Positions 1 to 5,775 of a stretch of DNA of 5,977 nucleotides are shown in pieces. The stretch is from Bacteroidota bacterium. GTDB taxonomy: Bacteria; Bacteroidota; Bacteroidia; Cytophagales; Cyclobacteriaceae. Position 1 is the first letter of the stretch. The number at the start of each line of letters is the position of its first letter. The stretch is taken from positions 1 through 5,977 of the forward strand of contig JAEWLI010000073.1 of the NCBI GenBank assembly GCA_023393375.1. The letters run 5' to 3'. The notes beneath the pieces were generated by a model. That model had not been told where the DNA came from, did not search any database, and worked only from the letters and a program-made list of their open reading frames with translations. A program made the position numbers and the translations under genes.

Positions 1-953
1 GTATTAAAGGGCATTGCTATATTACCATTTTTATCAACTATTATAACCCCACCTGTACCACCTGAGATTGCAAGCTTTTTTATTACTTCATCTCCCGCCT
101 GTTTTACTGTCAAGTTTTTATATTCCATTAGGGCAGAAATATCATGAGCTATGGTTAACCTGATAAAATATTCACCATGACCGGTACATGAAACAGCGCA
201 GGTATTATTATTTGCATAGGTGCCCGCTCCTATAATAGGCGAATCACCAATCCTGCCAAATTTTTTATTGGTCATGCCTCCAGTAGATGTTGCAGCTGCA
301 AGGTTACCATTTTTATCCAATGCTACAGCACCCACTGTACCGTGTTTTTGATCATGGTTGTTCCCCATCTGATTCATTCCTTCTTGTTGGTTTTCTAATT
401 TTTTTATTTGTTCCAACGATTCCTTTCTTTTACTGGTGCCAAACCAAGAAGGATCTACTATTTGTAATCCTTGCTGACGGGCAAATTCTTCTGCCCCTTT
501 TCCAGTTAAAAATACATGAGGTGAATTCTCCATCACCATTTTCGCTGCCAATACAGGGTTTTTAACAATTGTTATTCCTCCTACTGCACCTGCATTCAAA
601 GTTTCTCCATCCATGATAGATGCATCCATTTCATTTCTCCCTTCACTGGTAAAAACACTTCCTCGGCCTGCATTGAACAATGGGCTGTCTTCAAGCAAAA
701 CAAGCACTTGGGATACAGCCTCTACACTCGTACCACCATCTTTTAGTATTTTATACCCAACATCCAGGGCTTTATTTAATATTTCCCGGTATTGTTTTTC
801 TTCGGCAGGGGAAATGTTTTCACGGGTTATATTACCAGCACCTCCATGAATAACCAATGTAATGGGTGATTCCTGATGTTGAGCGATGATGGGCATGGCT
901 GATGATAAGATTATGATGACGCTAATACAAAAATATTTTATCAAAAAAGTCAT
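1..953 (-). CDS. iaaA: Exported isoaspartyl peptidase / L-asparaginase (plant-type, Ntn hydrolase), C-terminus cut by window edge
   Basis: This enzyme hydrolyses beta-aspartyl (isoaspartyl) dipeptides and L-asparagine. Family members autocleave into two subunits, exposing a catalytic N-terminal threonine. The frame is open for 317 codons from the ATG at 953 to the window edge, where it reads PFN just before the usual last 10-30 residues. Visible in order: signal peptide (hydrophobic residues 8-23, likely cleavage after IIA24), HGGAG 36-40, NAGRGS near 95, EMDASIMDG, a variable Gln/Asn-rich linker, and HGTVGAVALD with the predicted nucleophile Thr206. TSTGG follows with Thr224, then GRIGDSP with Arg234 and Asp237, and SCTGHGE with Thr257. 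By position these match E. coli IaaA Thr179, Thr197, Arg207, Asp210 and Thr230, so the active site looks complete. The signal peptide implies a periplasmic location, unlike the cytoplasmic E. coli enzyme. No Shine-Dalgarno or convincing promoter is seen before the start. Family assignment is secure; preferred substrate is inferred. Confidence 0.95.
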   Translation of the reverse strand, partial: MTFLIKYFCISVIIILSSAMPIIAQHQESPITLVIHGGAGNITRENISPAEEKQYREILNKALDVGYKILKDGGTSVEAVSQVLVLLEDSPLFNAGRGSVFTSEGRNEMDASIMDGETLNAGAVGGITIVKNPVLAAKMVMENSPHVFLTGKGAEEFARQQGLQIVDPSWFGTSKRKESLEQIKKLENQQEGMNQMGNNHDQKHGTVGAVALDKNGNLAAATSTGGMTNKKFGRIGDSPIIGAGTYANNNTCAVSCTGHGEYFIRLTIAHDISALMEYKNLTVKQAGDEVIKKLAISGGTGGVIIVDKNGNIAMPFN

Positions 954-1001
954 AGGATTAAAAAGTAAGTACAAATAAGCCTTTCCGCATAAAAATATGG
1001 G

Positions 1002-1018
1002 AACACTAACTTAGTGTT
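1002..1018. repeat. Near-perfect palindrome upstream of the asparaginase gene
   Basis: The 8-base arms AACACTAA and TTAGTGTT are exact inverted copies around a single central base (C1010). As RNA this could fold as a 7-bp stem with a 3-nt loop. It lies 49 nt upstream of the asparaginase start and 86 nt after the DUF4870 stop. Read on the minus strand it is followed by CCCATATTTTT rather than an immediate U-tract, so it is a poor intrinsic terminator. An operator-like site is possible. Function unknown. Confidence 0.45.
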
Positions 1019-1029
1019 TATTTAATTGT

Positions 1030-1047
1030 CAGACATATTGCTGTCTG
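1030..1047. repeat. Short inverted repeat between DUF4870 and asparaginase genes
   Basis: CAGACA and TGTCTG are exact inverted arms of 6 bases around a 6-base centre. The heptamer TTGTCAG occurs at 1026-1032, overlapping the left arm, and again at 1054-1060. Together with the palindrome at 1002-1018 this fills much of the 150-nt gap between two co-directional genes. It could be a protein-binding site or a weak transcript-end hairpin, but there is no T-run. Arms this short also arise by chance. Confidence 0.3.
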
Positions 1048-1103
1048 CTAAATTTGTCAGGATTTTAGCAAATAACAATAACGGTTTACCAGAAAAATCG
1101 TGC

Positions 1104-1439
1104 TTATTTAATAAAACGGATATTGAAAGGATATCTGTAGGCTTTACCCTTATCTACTTCAATTGCTGCTATGATTGTAAATACAATATGAAAAATGCCT
1201 GTAGCAATCAGGAAGGGTATGCCAATCAATAAAAAGGAAGCGATTAAAAATATTACAGCAAAAATAGTTACCGTAATCTGAAAATTTAATGATTCTTTTC
1301 CCTGATCATCAATGAGTGGGGAATGATCTTTCTTGCTGATCCAAATGATCAATGGCACGATAATATGACCTAATGGAATACCAATATATGTCGATAATGC
1401 GGTAAGGTGACTGAGCATTGCCCATTGCTTTTCATTCAT
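1104..1439 (-). CDS. DUF4870 domain small membrane protein
   Basis: A 111-residue protein matching the DUF4870 (Tic20-like fold) pattern: an N-terminal MLSHLTAL segment, a first membrane segment near residues 18-35 (IGIPLGHIIVPLIIW), and the signature stretch SKKDHSPLIDDQGKESLNFQ at 35-54. Two further hydrophobic segments follow near 55-76 and 79-95, and a short basic tail ends the protein. It should sit in the inner membrane with three or so helices. The molecular role of the family is not established. The start is the ATG at 1439, which gives the family's usual N-terminus and length. There is no Shine-Dalgarno, but a TAnnTTTG box lies 28 nt upstream. It follows the DUF2147 gene by 47 nt and precedes the asparaginase gene by 150 nt on the same strand. 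Confidence 0.9.
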   Translation of the reverse strand: MNEKQWAMLSHLTALSTYIGIPLGHIIVPLIIWISKKDHSPLIDDQGKESLNFQITVTIFAVIFLIASFLLIGIPFLIATGIFHIVFTIIAAIEVDKGKAYRYPFNIRFIK

Positions 1440-1466
1440 AGCACTTAGGGGTTAAAAGATGAAAAG

Positions 1467-1474
1467 CAAATATA
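1467..1474 (-). promoter_or_regulatory. Bacteroidota-type -7 promoter box for DUF4870 gene
   Basis: Read on the minus strand the site is TATATTTG, an exact match to the Bacteroidota -7 consensus TAnnTTTG. It lies in the 47-nt gap after the DUF2147 stop, 27 nt before the DUF4870 ATG, which would give a leader of about 20 nt. No TTTG -33 element is visible at the 19-21 nt spacing, so support rests on the -7 box and its position. Confidence 0.45.
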
Positions 1475-1486
1475 CAAAAAATTATA

Positions 1487-1930
1487 TTATTTTGCCCTTG
1501 TCCAGGTGGTGGTTTTTCCAAGCATTTTTATGCCCATATACCCTCTTATTTTCAGTACATCACCATCCAATTTCATTTCACACTTATACGAATGTCCTGT
1601 TCTGGGATCATAGATCCTTCCACCTGTCCAGGTATTATTTCCATCGGTTTTCAAATCAGTCAGAATAGTCAGTCCAACGATAGGCTTGTCACGAAGTTCA
1701 GGTTTGGGGTTGTGTTTATCCTTTTTCGGTGTTCCATCCGGATCATTGGGATCTTTAAGTTCCACTATTTTGCCATTGATTTTGCCATTTTTTTCCTCAA
1801 GAAGGATGACACTTTCATTGTTTTCAGAGTTCCATTTGCCGGTAACAGCGGAATTTGGTGATTGCGCATGTACATAAGTAATTGCTGAGATCCATACGAT
1901 CAGCAGGAGGTTTTGTTTTAATTTTCTCAT
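1487..1930 (-). CDS. DUF2147 family secreted protein
   Basis: A 147-residue protein with a signal peptide (basic MRKLKQN, hydrophobic core residues 8-20, likely cleavage VHA22-Q23) followed by a complete DUF2147 domain. Domain landmarks are GKW 31-33, a NGKINGKIVEL strand, the DPNDPDG...KHNPKPELRDKPIVGL block, WTGGRIYDP 101-109, GHSYKC 112-117, and the terminal RGYMGIKMLGKTTTW ending at Trp143. The family is a small exported beta-rich domain with no settled biochemical function. I chose the ATG at 1930 because it places the charged residues directly before the hydrophobic core. The frame continues upstream to an ATG at 1954 and a TTG at 1960, either of which would only lengthen the signal peptide n-region. 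No Shine-Dalgarno helps decide. The protein is probably periplasmic or outer-surface. Confidence 0.88.
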   Translation of the reverse strand: MRKLKQNLLLIVWISAITYVHAQSPNSAVTGKWNSENNESVILLEEKNGKINGKIVELKDPNDPDGTPKKDKHNPKPELRDKPIVGLTILTDLKTDGNNTWTGGRIYDPRTGHSYKCEMKLDGDVLKIRGYMGIKMLGKTTTWTRAK

Positions 1931-2107
1931 TTTAAATTGAAATATATTGTTCATAATCAAACTGATACAGCATGGTGGCCAAAGATTAAATCATGATGAT
2001 GGGTCATTAATTCCGGTTAAACCATTACATGATATCAGATACTTTGTTCTAATGACGACAAAAGTTGAGCCATATTTAAGTTAAGGTCAAAACTGTATGA
2101 TTTTTTA

Positions 2108-2368
2108 TTAAATCAGTTTTGGGATCAAATGGTTTTTCATATCAGGAAAATATACGGCTTTTTTAGTAGAAAACCATCTGGATCGTGGAATATACTTCAG
2201 AACAGTCATGAATACTATTAGCCAAAAGTGATTTCTTTGAATGCGATTTTTATCACCAACATGGAATAATAAATTTCCGGTACAGCTATTATTTTTAATT
2301 TTTTTGCTTTGAATCCATTTTTTTGCCGGATTATCACTCACACGATTTTTATACCTTTGGGAATTCAT
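2108..2368 (-). CDS. Small hypothetical protein overlapping the heptosyltransferase stop
   Basis: An 86-codon frame whose ATG (2368) overlaps the TGA stop of the upstream GT9 gene in an ATGA arrangement, typical of translational coupling. The product is strongly basic and Asn/Lys-rich (SKKIKNNS near residues 21-28) with one short hydrophobic stretch (FWLIVFMTVLKYI, about 48-60). No signal peptide, catalytic motif or family is recognisable. The overlap and shared strand favour a real gene co-transcribed with the heptosyltransferase. Against this, the region is AT-rich, the composition is unremarkable for non-coding DNA, and an 86-codon open frame can arise by chance. It could also be a degraded remnant of a longer gene once present here. 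No function is proposed. Confidence 0.35.
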   Translation of the reverse strand: MNSQRYKNRVSDNPAKKWIQSKKIKNNSCTGNLLFHVGDKNRIQRNHFWLIVFMTVLKYIPRSRWFSTKKAVYFPDMKNHLIPKLI

Positions 2369-3339
2369 AAAACATTTGCAGGATCTATTTCTGAACAGTT
2401 AAAGTGCTCAAGTGGGCATTTTTTATAACCGTGTAATCCACAAGGACGGCAAGTTAGTTTATGGTGGGTTTCAACGACTTTTGAGCTCTCGGATAGTGGA
2501 CCAAAGCCAAATGCAGGAACAGTTGAACAATAAACCGCTGTAACTGGTGCGTTCATAGCAGATGCCAAATGCATGGGAGCTGAATCATTTACATAATTCA
2601 TTAAAGCTCCCTTCATTAAAGCCGCAGACGCAAGTAAGCTTAATTCCCCAGCTTTATTTACTACTTTTTTATGTTTGGCTCCTTTCCTAATTTGCTCACA
2701 CGCATCCCAATCAGATTTGCCTCCTAATAAAAAAACAGTTGTTTCTGGATCAACAAGGTTAATAACATCTATCCACTTCTTGAATGGAAATTGCTTTGTG
2801 AACCAAACAGAAGTTGGAGCAATAGTGATGAAAGGATCTTTGTAATTTGTATTTTCAAAATCTTCCAGCGAAGGGTATAACTTTGGTAAAAATCTCGATT
2901 CATTATTAGTAATATCTTTGATTAAACTCAGGTTTCTATCCACTTCATGTATACTGCTACCTTGTATATTGAGGAGGTGTGGATATCTTTTACTAAAAAA
3001 AATAGACATTGGATTTTTTGTAAAACCAATTGTACACTTACCACAAGACAATATCGTGAGTAAACCAGTTGAAAAAAAACGCTGTAGGTTGATTACATAA
3101 TCATATTTTTGAGATTTAATTTTAGGAACCAATTTCAATAATGTCCTCAATTTTCCATCATTCTTATTCCAAATCCAAAGATTCAATAGATGGGGGTGAT
3201 TATGGAGCAGTCCTTCGTTCCCCTGTCTTAACAGAAAATCAATTTGACTTTCAGGAAAAAAATATCGTAATTTTTCTATGACAGGAGTTGATAGAATTAC
3301 ATCTCCGAGAAAGGATGTTTGTATGATTAGAAATTTCAA
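2365..3339 (-). CDS. Glycosyltransferase family 9 protein (ADP-heptose:LPS heptosyltransferase-like)
   Basis: Family GT9 enzymes transfer heptose from ADP-heptose to the growing LPS inner core on the cytoplasmic face of the inner membrane. The 324-residue length is normal. The N-terminus FLGDVILSTP (10-19) holds the GD motif, whose Asp13 lines up with the important Asp of WaaC. Then come IDFLLR, YDYVINLQ, and the start of the C-terminal Rossmann domain APTSVWFTK with Lys182. The nucleotide-sugar signature NDSAPMHLASA begins at Asn251. The protein ends with a Cys/His-rich tail (C297, C300, H303, C308, H312, C315). The start is a TTG at 3339: a stop codon lies five codons upstream, no ATG intervenes, and the TTG places the conserved IIQTSFLGD exactly where the family begins. 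A strong promoter lies just upstream. Exact acceptor (heptose I, II or another sugar) cannot be read from sequence, so waaF or waaC is not assigned. Confidence 0.93.
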   Translation of the reverse strand: MKFLIIQTSFLGDVILSTPVIEKLRYFFPESQIDFLLRQGNEGLLHNHPHLLNLWIWNKNDGKLRTLLKLVPKIKSQKYDYVINLQRFFSTGLLTILSCGKCTIGFTKNPMSIFFSKRYPHLLNIQGSSIHEVDRNLSLIKDITNNESRFLPKLYPSLEDFENTNYKDPFITIAPTSVWFTKQFPFKKWIDVINLVDPETTVFLLGGKSDWDACEQIRKGAKHKKVVNKAGELSLLASAALMKGALMNYVNDSAPMHLASAMNAPVTAVYCSTVPAFGFGPLSESSKVVETHHKLTCRPCGLHGYKKCPLEHFNCSEIDPANVL

Positions 3340-3360
3340 AGGTTGTTGATTTTACTAGTG

Positions 3361-3392
3361 CAAAAATAATTTTTTATATCAGTAAAACCAAA
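3361..3392 (-). promoter_or_regulatory. Bacteroidota promoter (-33/-7) for the heptosyltransferase gene
   Basis: On the minus strand a TTTG -33 box (3392-3389) is separated by exactly 20 nt from TATTTTTG (3368-3361), which matches the -7 consensus TAnnTTTG. This is the canonical layout of primary-sigma promoters in Bacteroidota. Transcription would start about 5-8 nt further on, leaving a leader of roughly 15 nt before the TTG start at 3339. Agreement of box sequence, spacing and distance to the gene makes this the best-supported promoter in the window. Confidence 0.7.
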
Positions 3393-3414
3393 AGGATTTT
3401 ATCTCTGTAAATAG

Positions 3415-3422
3415 TACTTTTG
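3415..3422 (+). promoter_or_regulatory. Candidate -7 box for the GT4-methyltransferase operon
   Basis: TACTTTTG matches TAnnTTTG exactly on the plus strand and lies in the divergent intergenic region, 138 nt before the GT4 start. No TTTG is present 19-21 nt upstream, so only half of the promoter is supported. If used, the transcript would carry a leader of about 130 nt containing the two short hairpins described separately. No better plus-strand match was found between 3340 and 3560. Confidence 0.4.
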
Positions 3423-3499
3423 CTTTAACTAATCTGGTTTTCACCTAAAAAGCATAATTTACGGTCATATTAAAAAGTGTTTAAGTTCGGCAGGAATAT

Positions 3500-3539
3500 A
3501 GCCTCCAGCACGTTAAGGCTGTCAGAGATAGAAACTGAC
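3500..3539 (+). promoter_or_regulatory. Two adjacent small hairpins in the GT4 leader
   Basis: AGCCT (3500-3504) pairs with AGGCT (3516-3520), and immediately after it GTCAG (3521-3525) pairs with CTGAC (3535-3539). The two 5-bp stems abut with no gap and end 21 nt before the GT4 ATG, just ahead of its Shine-Dalgarno-like AAAAGGAAG. The segment is also less AT-rich than the surrounding intergenic DNA. This may be a structured leader affecting translation. Stems of this length are weak, so the call is tentative. Confidence 0.25.
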
Positions 3540-3560
3540 TGATATGAATGAAAAGGAAGT

Positions 3561-4649
3561 ATGAAAATTTTACATTTAAGTTCGGAAAGGACATGGCGTG
3601 GGGGTGAACAACAAATAGCATATCTCATCGATGAGTTACAGAAACAAGAGGTGTTAAACTTTGTTGCATGTAGGGAATCATCGGCATTCGAAACCTATTG
3701 TAAAAAAGAAAAAATACCATTTGTTTCCATGCCTTTTTCCTCATTCAGCATTAAAACGGCTTTTTTAATAAAAAAAACATGCAAACAAAATAATATCGAT
3801 CTCATCCATATACACACCTCCCGTGGGCATACCATAGCACTGTTATCATGGTTTTTGGGATGCAAAACCTTAATGGTTCTTTCCAGAAGGGTTGATTTTG
3901 ATGTAGCGTCTAATTGGTTTTCACACTTTAAATATAACCACTCGTCCATTAAAAAAATAATTTGTATTTCTGAAAAAATTCGTGAAATAGTCACAAAATC
4001 CGTGAAACGTACAGATAAGTGCATTACCGTCCATAGTGGAGTCGATCTATCACGTTTCAATAAGCCTTGTAATGGAGTTTTGAGAAAAAGATACAATGTT
4101 CCAGATGATTTTTTTGTCGTTGGAAATATTTCCGCAATTGCACCTCATAAAGACTACCATACTTTTGTTGAAGTAGCTTCTTTGGTTGTAAAGGAAAATT
4201 CAAAGGTGAGATTTTTTATTATTGGTGACGGTCCTCAAAGATTGGAGATTGAGGAACTGATAAGCCGAAAAAATTTGAACGACTGTATAACATTAACCGG
4301 TTTTATAGAGAATATTCCAGAAATATTACCTTGTTTGGATGCATTTTTAATAACATCAAAAACGGAAGGATTGGGTACCACAGTTTTGGATGCTTTTGCC
4401 GCAGGTGTTCCTGTGGTTGCAACTGCAGCAGGAGGAATCCCCGAAATGGTCAGGAACAATGAAACCGGTATGCTCGCTGAAGTTGGCAATGTAGAGGCCT
4501 TAGCCAAACACATACTAAATTTATCGGGCAATATTACTAAGAGAGAAGAGTTAGCAAAAAGAGCTAAATTTGCAGTTAAACAGTTTTCCAAAGAGAAAAT
4601 GGCATTGGAAAATCTAAAAGTTTATAAAGCAGCATTAGACAACTTATAA
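3561..4649 (+). CDS. Glycosyltransferase family 4 (GT-B fold) protein
   Basis: A 362-residue retaining GT4-type glycosyltransferase, complete and of normal length. The N-terminal acceptor domain begins MKILHLSSERTWRGGEQQ with the glycine loop G14-G15-E16. HIHTSRGH (83-90) and VLSRRVDF follow, and VHSGVD (157-162) marks the domain hinge. The C-terminal nucleotide-sugar domain has NISAIAPHKD with Lys197, IIGDGP (220-225), LTGF, the sugar-nucleotide loop KTEGLGTTVLD, and AGGIPE (290-295). In that loop the usual E-x7-E is E269-x7-D277, a conservative change. The start has one of the few purine-rich ribosome sites here (AAAAGGAAG just before ATG). It is divergent from the GT9 gene and followed 10 nt later by a methyltransferase, so it probably adds a sugar to LPS core or a related surface glycan in the cytoplasm. 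Donor and acceptor are unknown. Confidence 0.93.
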   Translation: MKILHLSSERTWRGGEQQIAYLIDELQKQEVLNFVACRESSAFETYCKKEKIPFVSMPFSSFSIKTAFLIKKTCKQNNIDLIHIHTSRGHTIALLSWFLGCKTLMVLSRRVDFDVASNWFSHFKYNHSSIKKIICISEKIREIVTKSVKRTDKCITVHSGVDLSRFNKPCNGVLRKRYNVPDDFFVVGNISAIAPHKDYHTFVEVASLVVKENSKVRFFIIGDGPQRLEIEELISRKNLNDCITLTGFIENIPEILPCLDAFLITSKTEGLGTTVLDAFAAGVPVVATAAGGIPEMVRNNETGMLAEVGNVEALAKHILNLSGNITKREELAKRAKFAVKQFSKEKMALENLKVYKAALDNL

Positions 4650-4659
4650 AAGTTTATCT

Positions 4660-5388
4660 ATGAACCAAATATCTGAGAATACTTCTAAGAATACACATAA
4701 TACTGTAGCTCAATTGTTGTTTGAAGATGGAATTACTGGAAAAGTACTCGACATCCCATCTGGTTACGGGGCTTTTACGCATCGTTTAATGCAAAAGAAT
4801 ATAGAGGTTTATCCTGCTGATATTGATAATATTTTGCAAGTAGAAAATAAAAATTTTACTATTGCAGACATGAATAAACCATTGCCGTACAATGACGGTT
4901 TTTTTTCTGCTGTTGTGTGTATTGATGGAATTGAACATCTTGAGAAGCCGTTTGATTTTGTAAGAGAGTGTCAGCGAGTTTTACAGCCAAATGGTACGTT
5001 AATCATATCTACACCTAATATTTCCTCACTTAGGTCTAGGTGGAGATGGTTTTGGTCAGGGCATCATAACAAGTGTAAATCGCCGCTCAATGAGATAAAA
5101 CCTAGTTTTCTACATCACATTAACATGCTTTCTTCCCATAAATTAAGATATATACTACATACTAATAGTTTTCGTATTGTAAAATTTACAACAAACAGGA
5201 TTAAATTTATTAGTTATTTATATTTTGTCTTTATACCATTATCGTATTTGTATACCTTATTGGTTTATAATAAAGAAGAGAAGGATCCTTTACAAAGAGA
5301 AGAAAATAAGCAAATAATAAAACAAAGCTTTTCTCCGTCATTGCTTTTTGGTGAAACTATGATTGTAAAGGCTGTTAAAAAAGCATAG
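4660..5388 (+). CDS. Class I SAM-dependent methyltransferase, probably acting on a surface glycan
   Basis: A 242-residue methyltransferase of the Methyltransf_11/UbiE-like type. SAM-binding motif I is VLDIPSGYGAF (29-39), a DxPxGxG form of the usual DxGxGxG. An acidic strand end follows at YPADID (51-56), then ADMNKPLPY (69-77), VVCIDGIEHLEKP (85-97) as the motif IV region, and VLQPNGTLIISTPN (107-120). Residues 183-203 form a long hydrophobic stretch (FISYLYFVFIPLSYLYTLL) with a central Pro193, which may anchor the protein on or in the inner membrane. This is followed by a charged segment and FGETMIVKA. It starts 10 nt after the GT4 stop, so the two genes are almost certainly co-transcribed. 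The context suggests O-methylation of a sugar, but the substrate is inferred only from neighbours. No Shine-Dalgarno is apparent. Confidence 0.9.
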   Translation: MNQISENTSKNTHNTVAQLLFEDGITGKVLDIPSGYGAFTHRLMQKNIEVYPADIDNILQVENKNFTIADMNKPLPYNDGFFSAVVCIDGIEHLEKPFDFVRECQRVLQPNGTLIISTPNISSLRSRWRWFWSGHHNKCKSPLNEIKPSFLHHINMLSSHKLRYILHTNSFRIVKFTTNRIKFISYLYFVFIPLSYLYTLLVYNKEEKDPLQREENKQIIKQSFSPSLLFGETMIVKAVKKA

Positions 5389-5578
5389 TTGCGATTAAGA
5401 TGGTAAACCAACTATTGGCTTGTTAATTGCATCCCCTAAATAGTGTTCTGTTTTAAAGTATCGATTTTATAGTTTTGCACCCCTTACCTTACTTATAGAG
5501 TAGTAGTGGATAAAAAGATTATTGAATAAGGCTTTCAAATTTTTGATATGGAAGTAAGTATAAATTGAATGGAACTCT

Positions 5579-5614
5579 TTTGCGCTCTTGGCGATTCACT
5601 TTGCATTCTTCGCG
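5579..5614 (+). repeat. Degenerate 21-bp tandem repeat, two copies
   Basis: TTTGCGCTCTTGGCG (5579-5593) and TTTGCATTCTTCGCG (5600-5614) share 12 of 15 positions and begin 21 nt apart. The second copy is followed by GTTAAA. The block is clearly richer in GC than the flanking AT-rich DNA. It resembles the CTTTGCG/CTTCGCG-type intergenic phrases I recall as scattered in Bacteroidota genomes, but that link is from memory and unverified. Function unknown. Confidence 0.5.
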
Positions 5615-5716
5615 GTTAAATAAGCAAACCACAATATTCGTCAGTTGGTGCAAAGCATGTAAATATGATCAATAAGAAACTCATATTCCCTCAACCTTTT
5701 ATTTACAAGGTTTCAT

Positions 5717-5747
5717 TATGGATCGTGAAGCAATCTGATTATCTTTG
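5717..5747 (+). promoter_or_regulatory. Bacteroidota-type promoter for ilvD
   Basis: TATCTTTG (5740-5747) matches the -7 consensus TAnnTTTG exactly. A partial -33 element, TATG in place of TTTG (5717-5720), lies 19 nt upstream. Transcription would begin near 5755, giving a leader of about 20 nt before the ilvD ATG. The leader has no obvious attenuator or leader peptide, so amino-acid-dependent attenuation is not indicated. Confidence 0.6.
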
Positions 5748-5775
5748 TAATTTGTGTTTATAAATATATTTTTAT

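Larger units (their letters stand above)
5389..5775. other. Gene-free intergenic stretch between methyltransferase and ilvD
   Basis: No open frame with recognisable coding character was found on either strand. The stretch holds a degenerate 21-bp tandem duplication (5579-5614) and, at its right end, the ilvD promoter. A 7-bp inverted pair (ATAGTTG 5385-5391, CAACTAT 5409-5415) overlaps the methyltransferase stop but lacks a following T-run, so no intrinsic terminator is called. Confidence 0.6.

Noticed and set aside
287..849. Plus-strand open frames across 287-565 and 613-849
   Set aside because: They lie antisense to the asparaginase gene, whose frame has all family motifs; the products have no recognisable features.
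1026..1232. 68-codon plus-strand frame
   Set aside because: Its 3' part is antisense to the DUF4870 C-terminus and its start lies inside the palindrome cluster; no family or ribosome site.
1939..1946. TATATTTC on the minus strand as a -7 box for the DUF2147 gene
   Set aside because: The final G is replaced, the nearby TTTG is only 11 nt away, and the implied transcript would be almost leaderless for the chosen start.
2003..2056. GTCATTA/TAATGAC inverted repeat downstream of the small ORF
   Set aside because: Seven-base arms separated by 40 nt in AT-rich DNA are expected by chance; no terminator features.
3695..4096. 133-codon minus-strand frame inside the GT4 gene
   Set aside because: Antisense shadow of a gene with a complete motif set; the product resembles nothing known.
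4235..4591. 118-codon minus-strand frame inside the GT4 gene
   Set aside because: Antisense shadow of the conserved donor-binding domain; composition follows the reverse complement of that domain.
5385..5415. ATAGTTG/CAACTAT inverted pair as a terminator for the GT4-methyltransferase operon
   Set aside because: The loop is 17 nt, the stem is AT-rich, it overlaps the stop codon, and no T-run follows.
3340..5775. A novel defence or mobile system in the glycan locus
   Set aside because: All intact genes are recognisable glycan-modifying families; no integrase, transposase, terminal repeats, nuclease or toxin-antitoxin pair is present.
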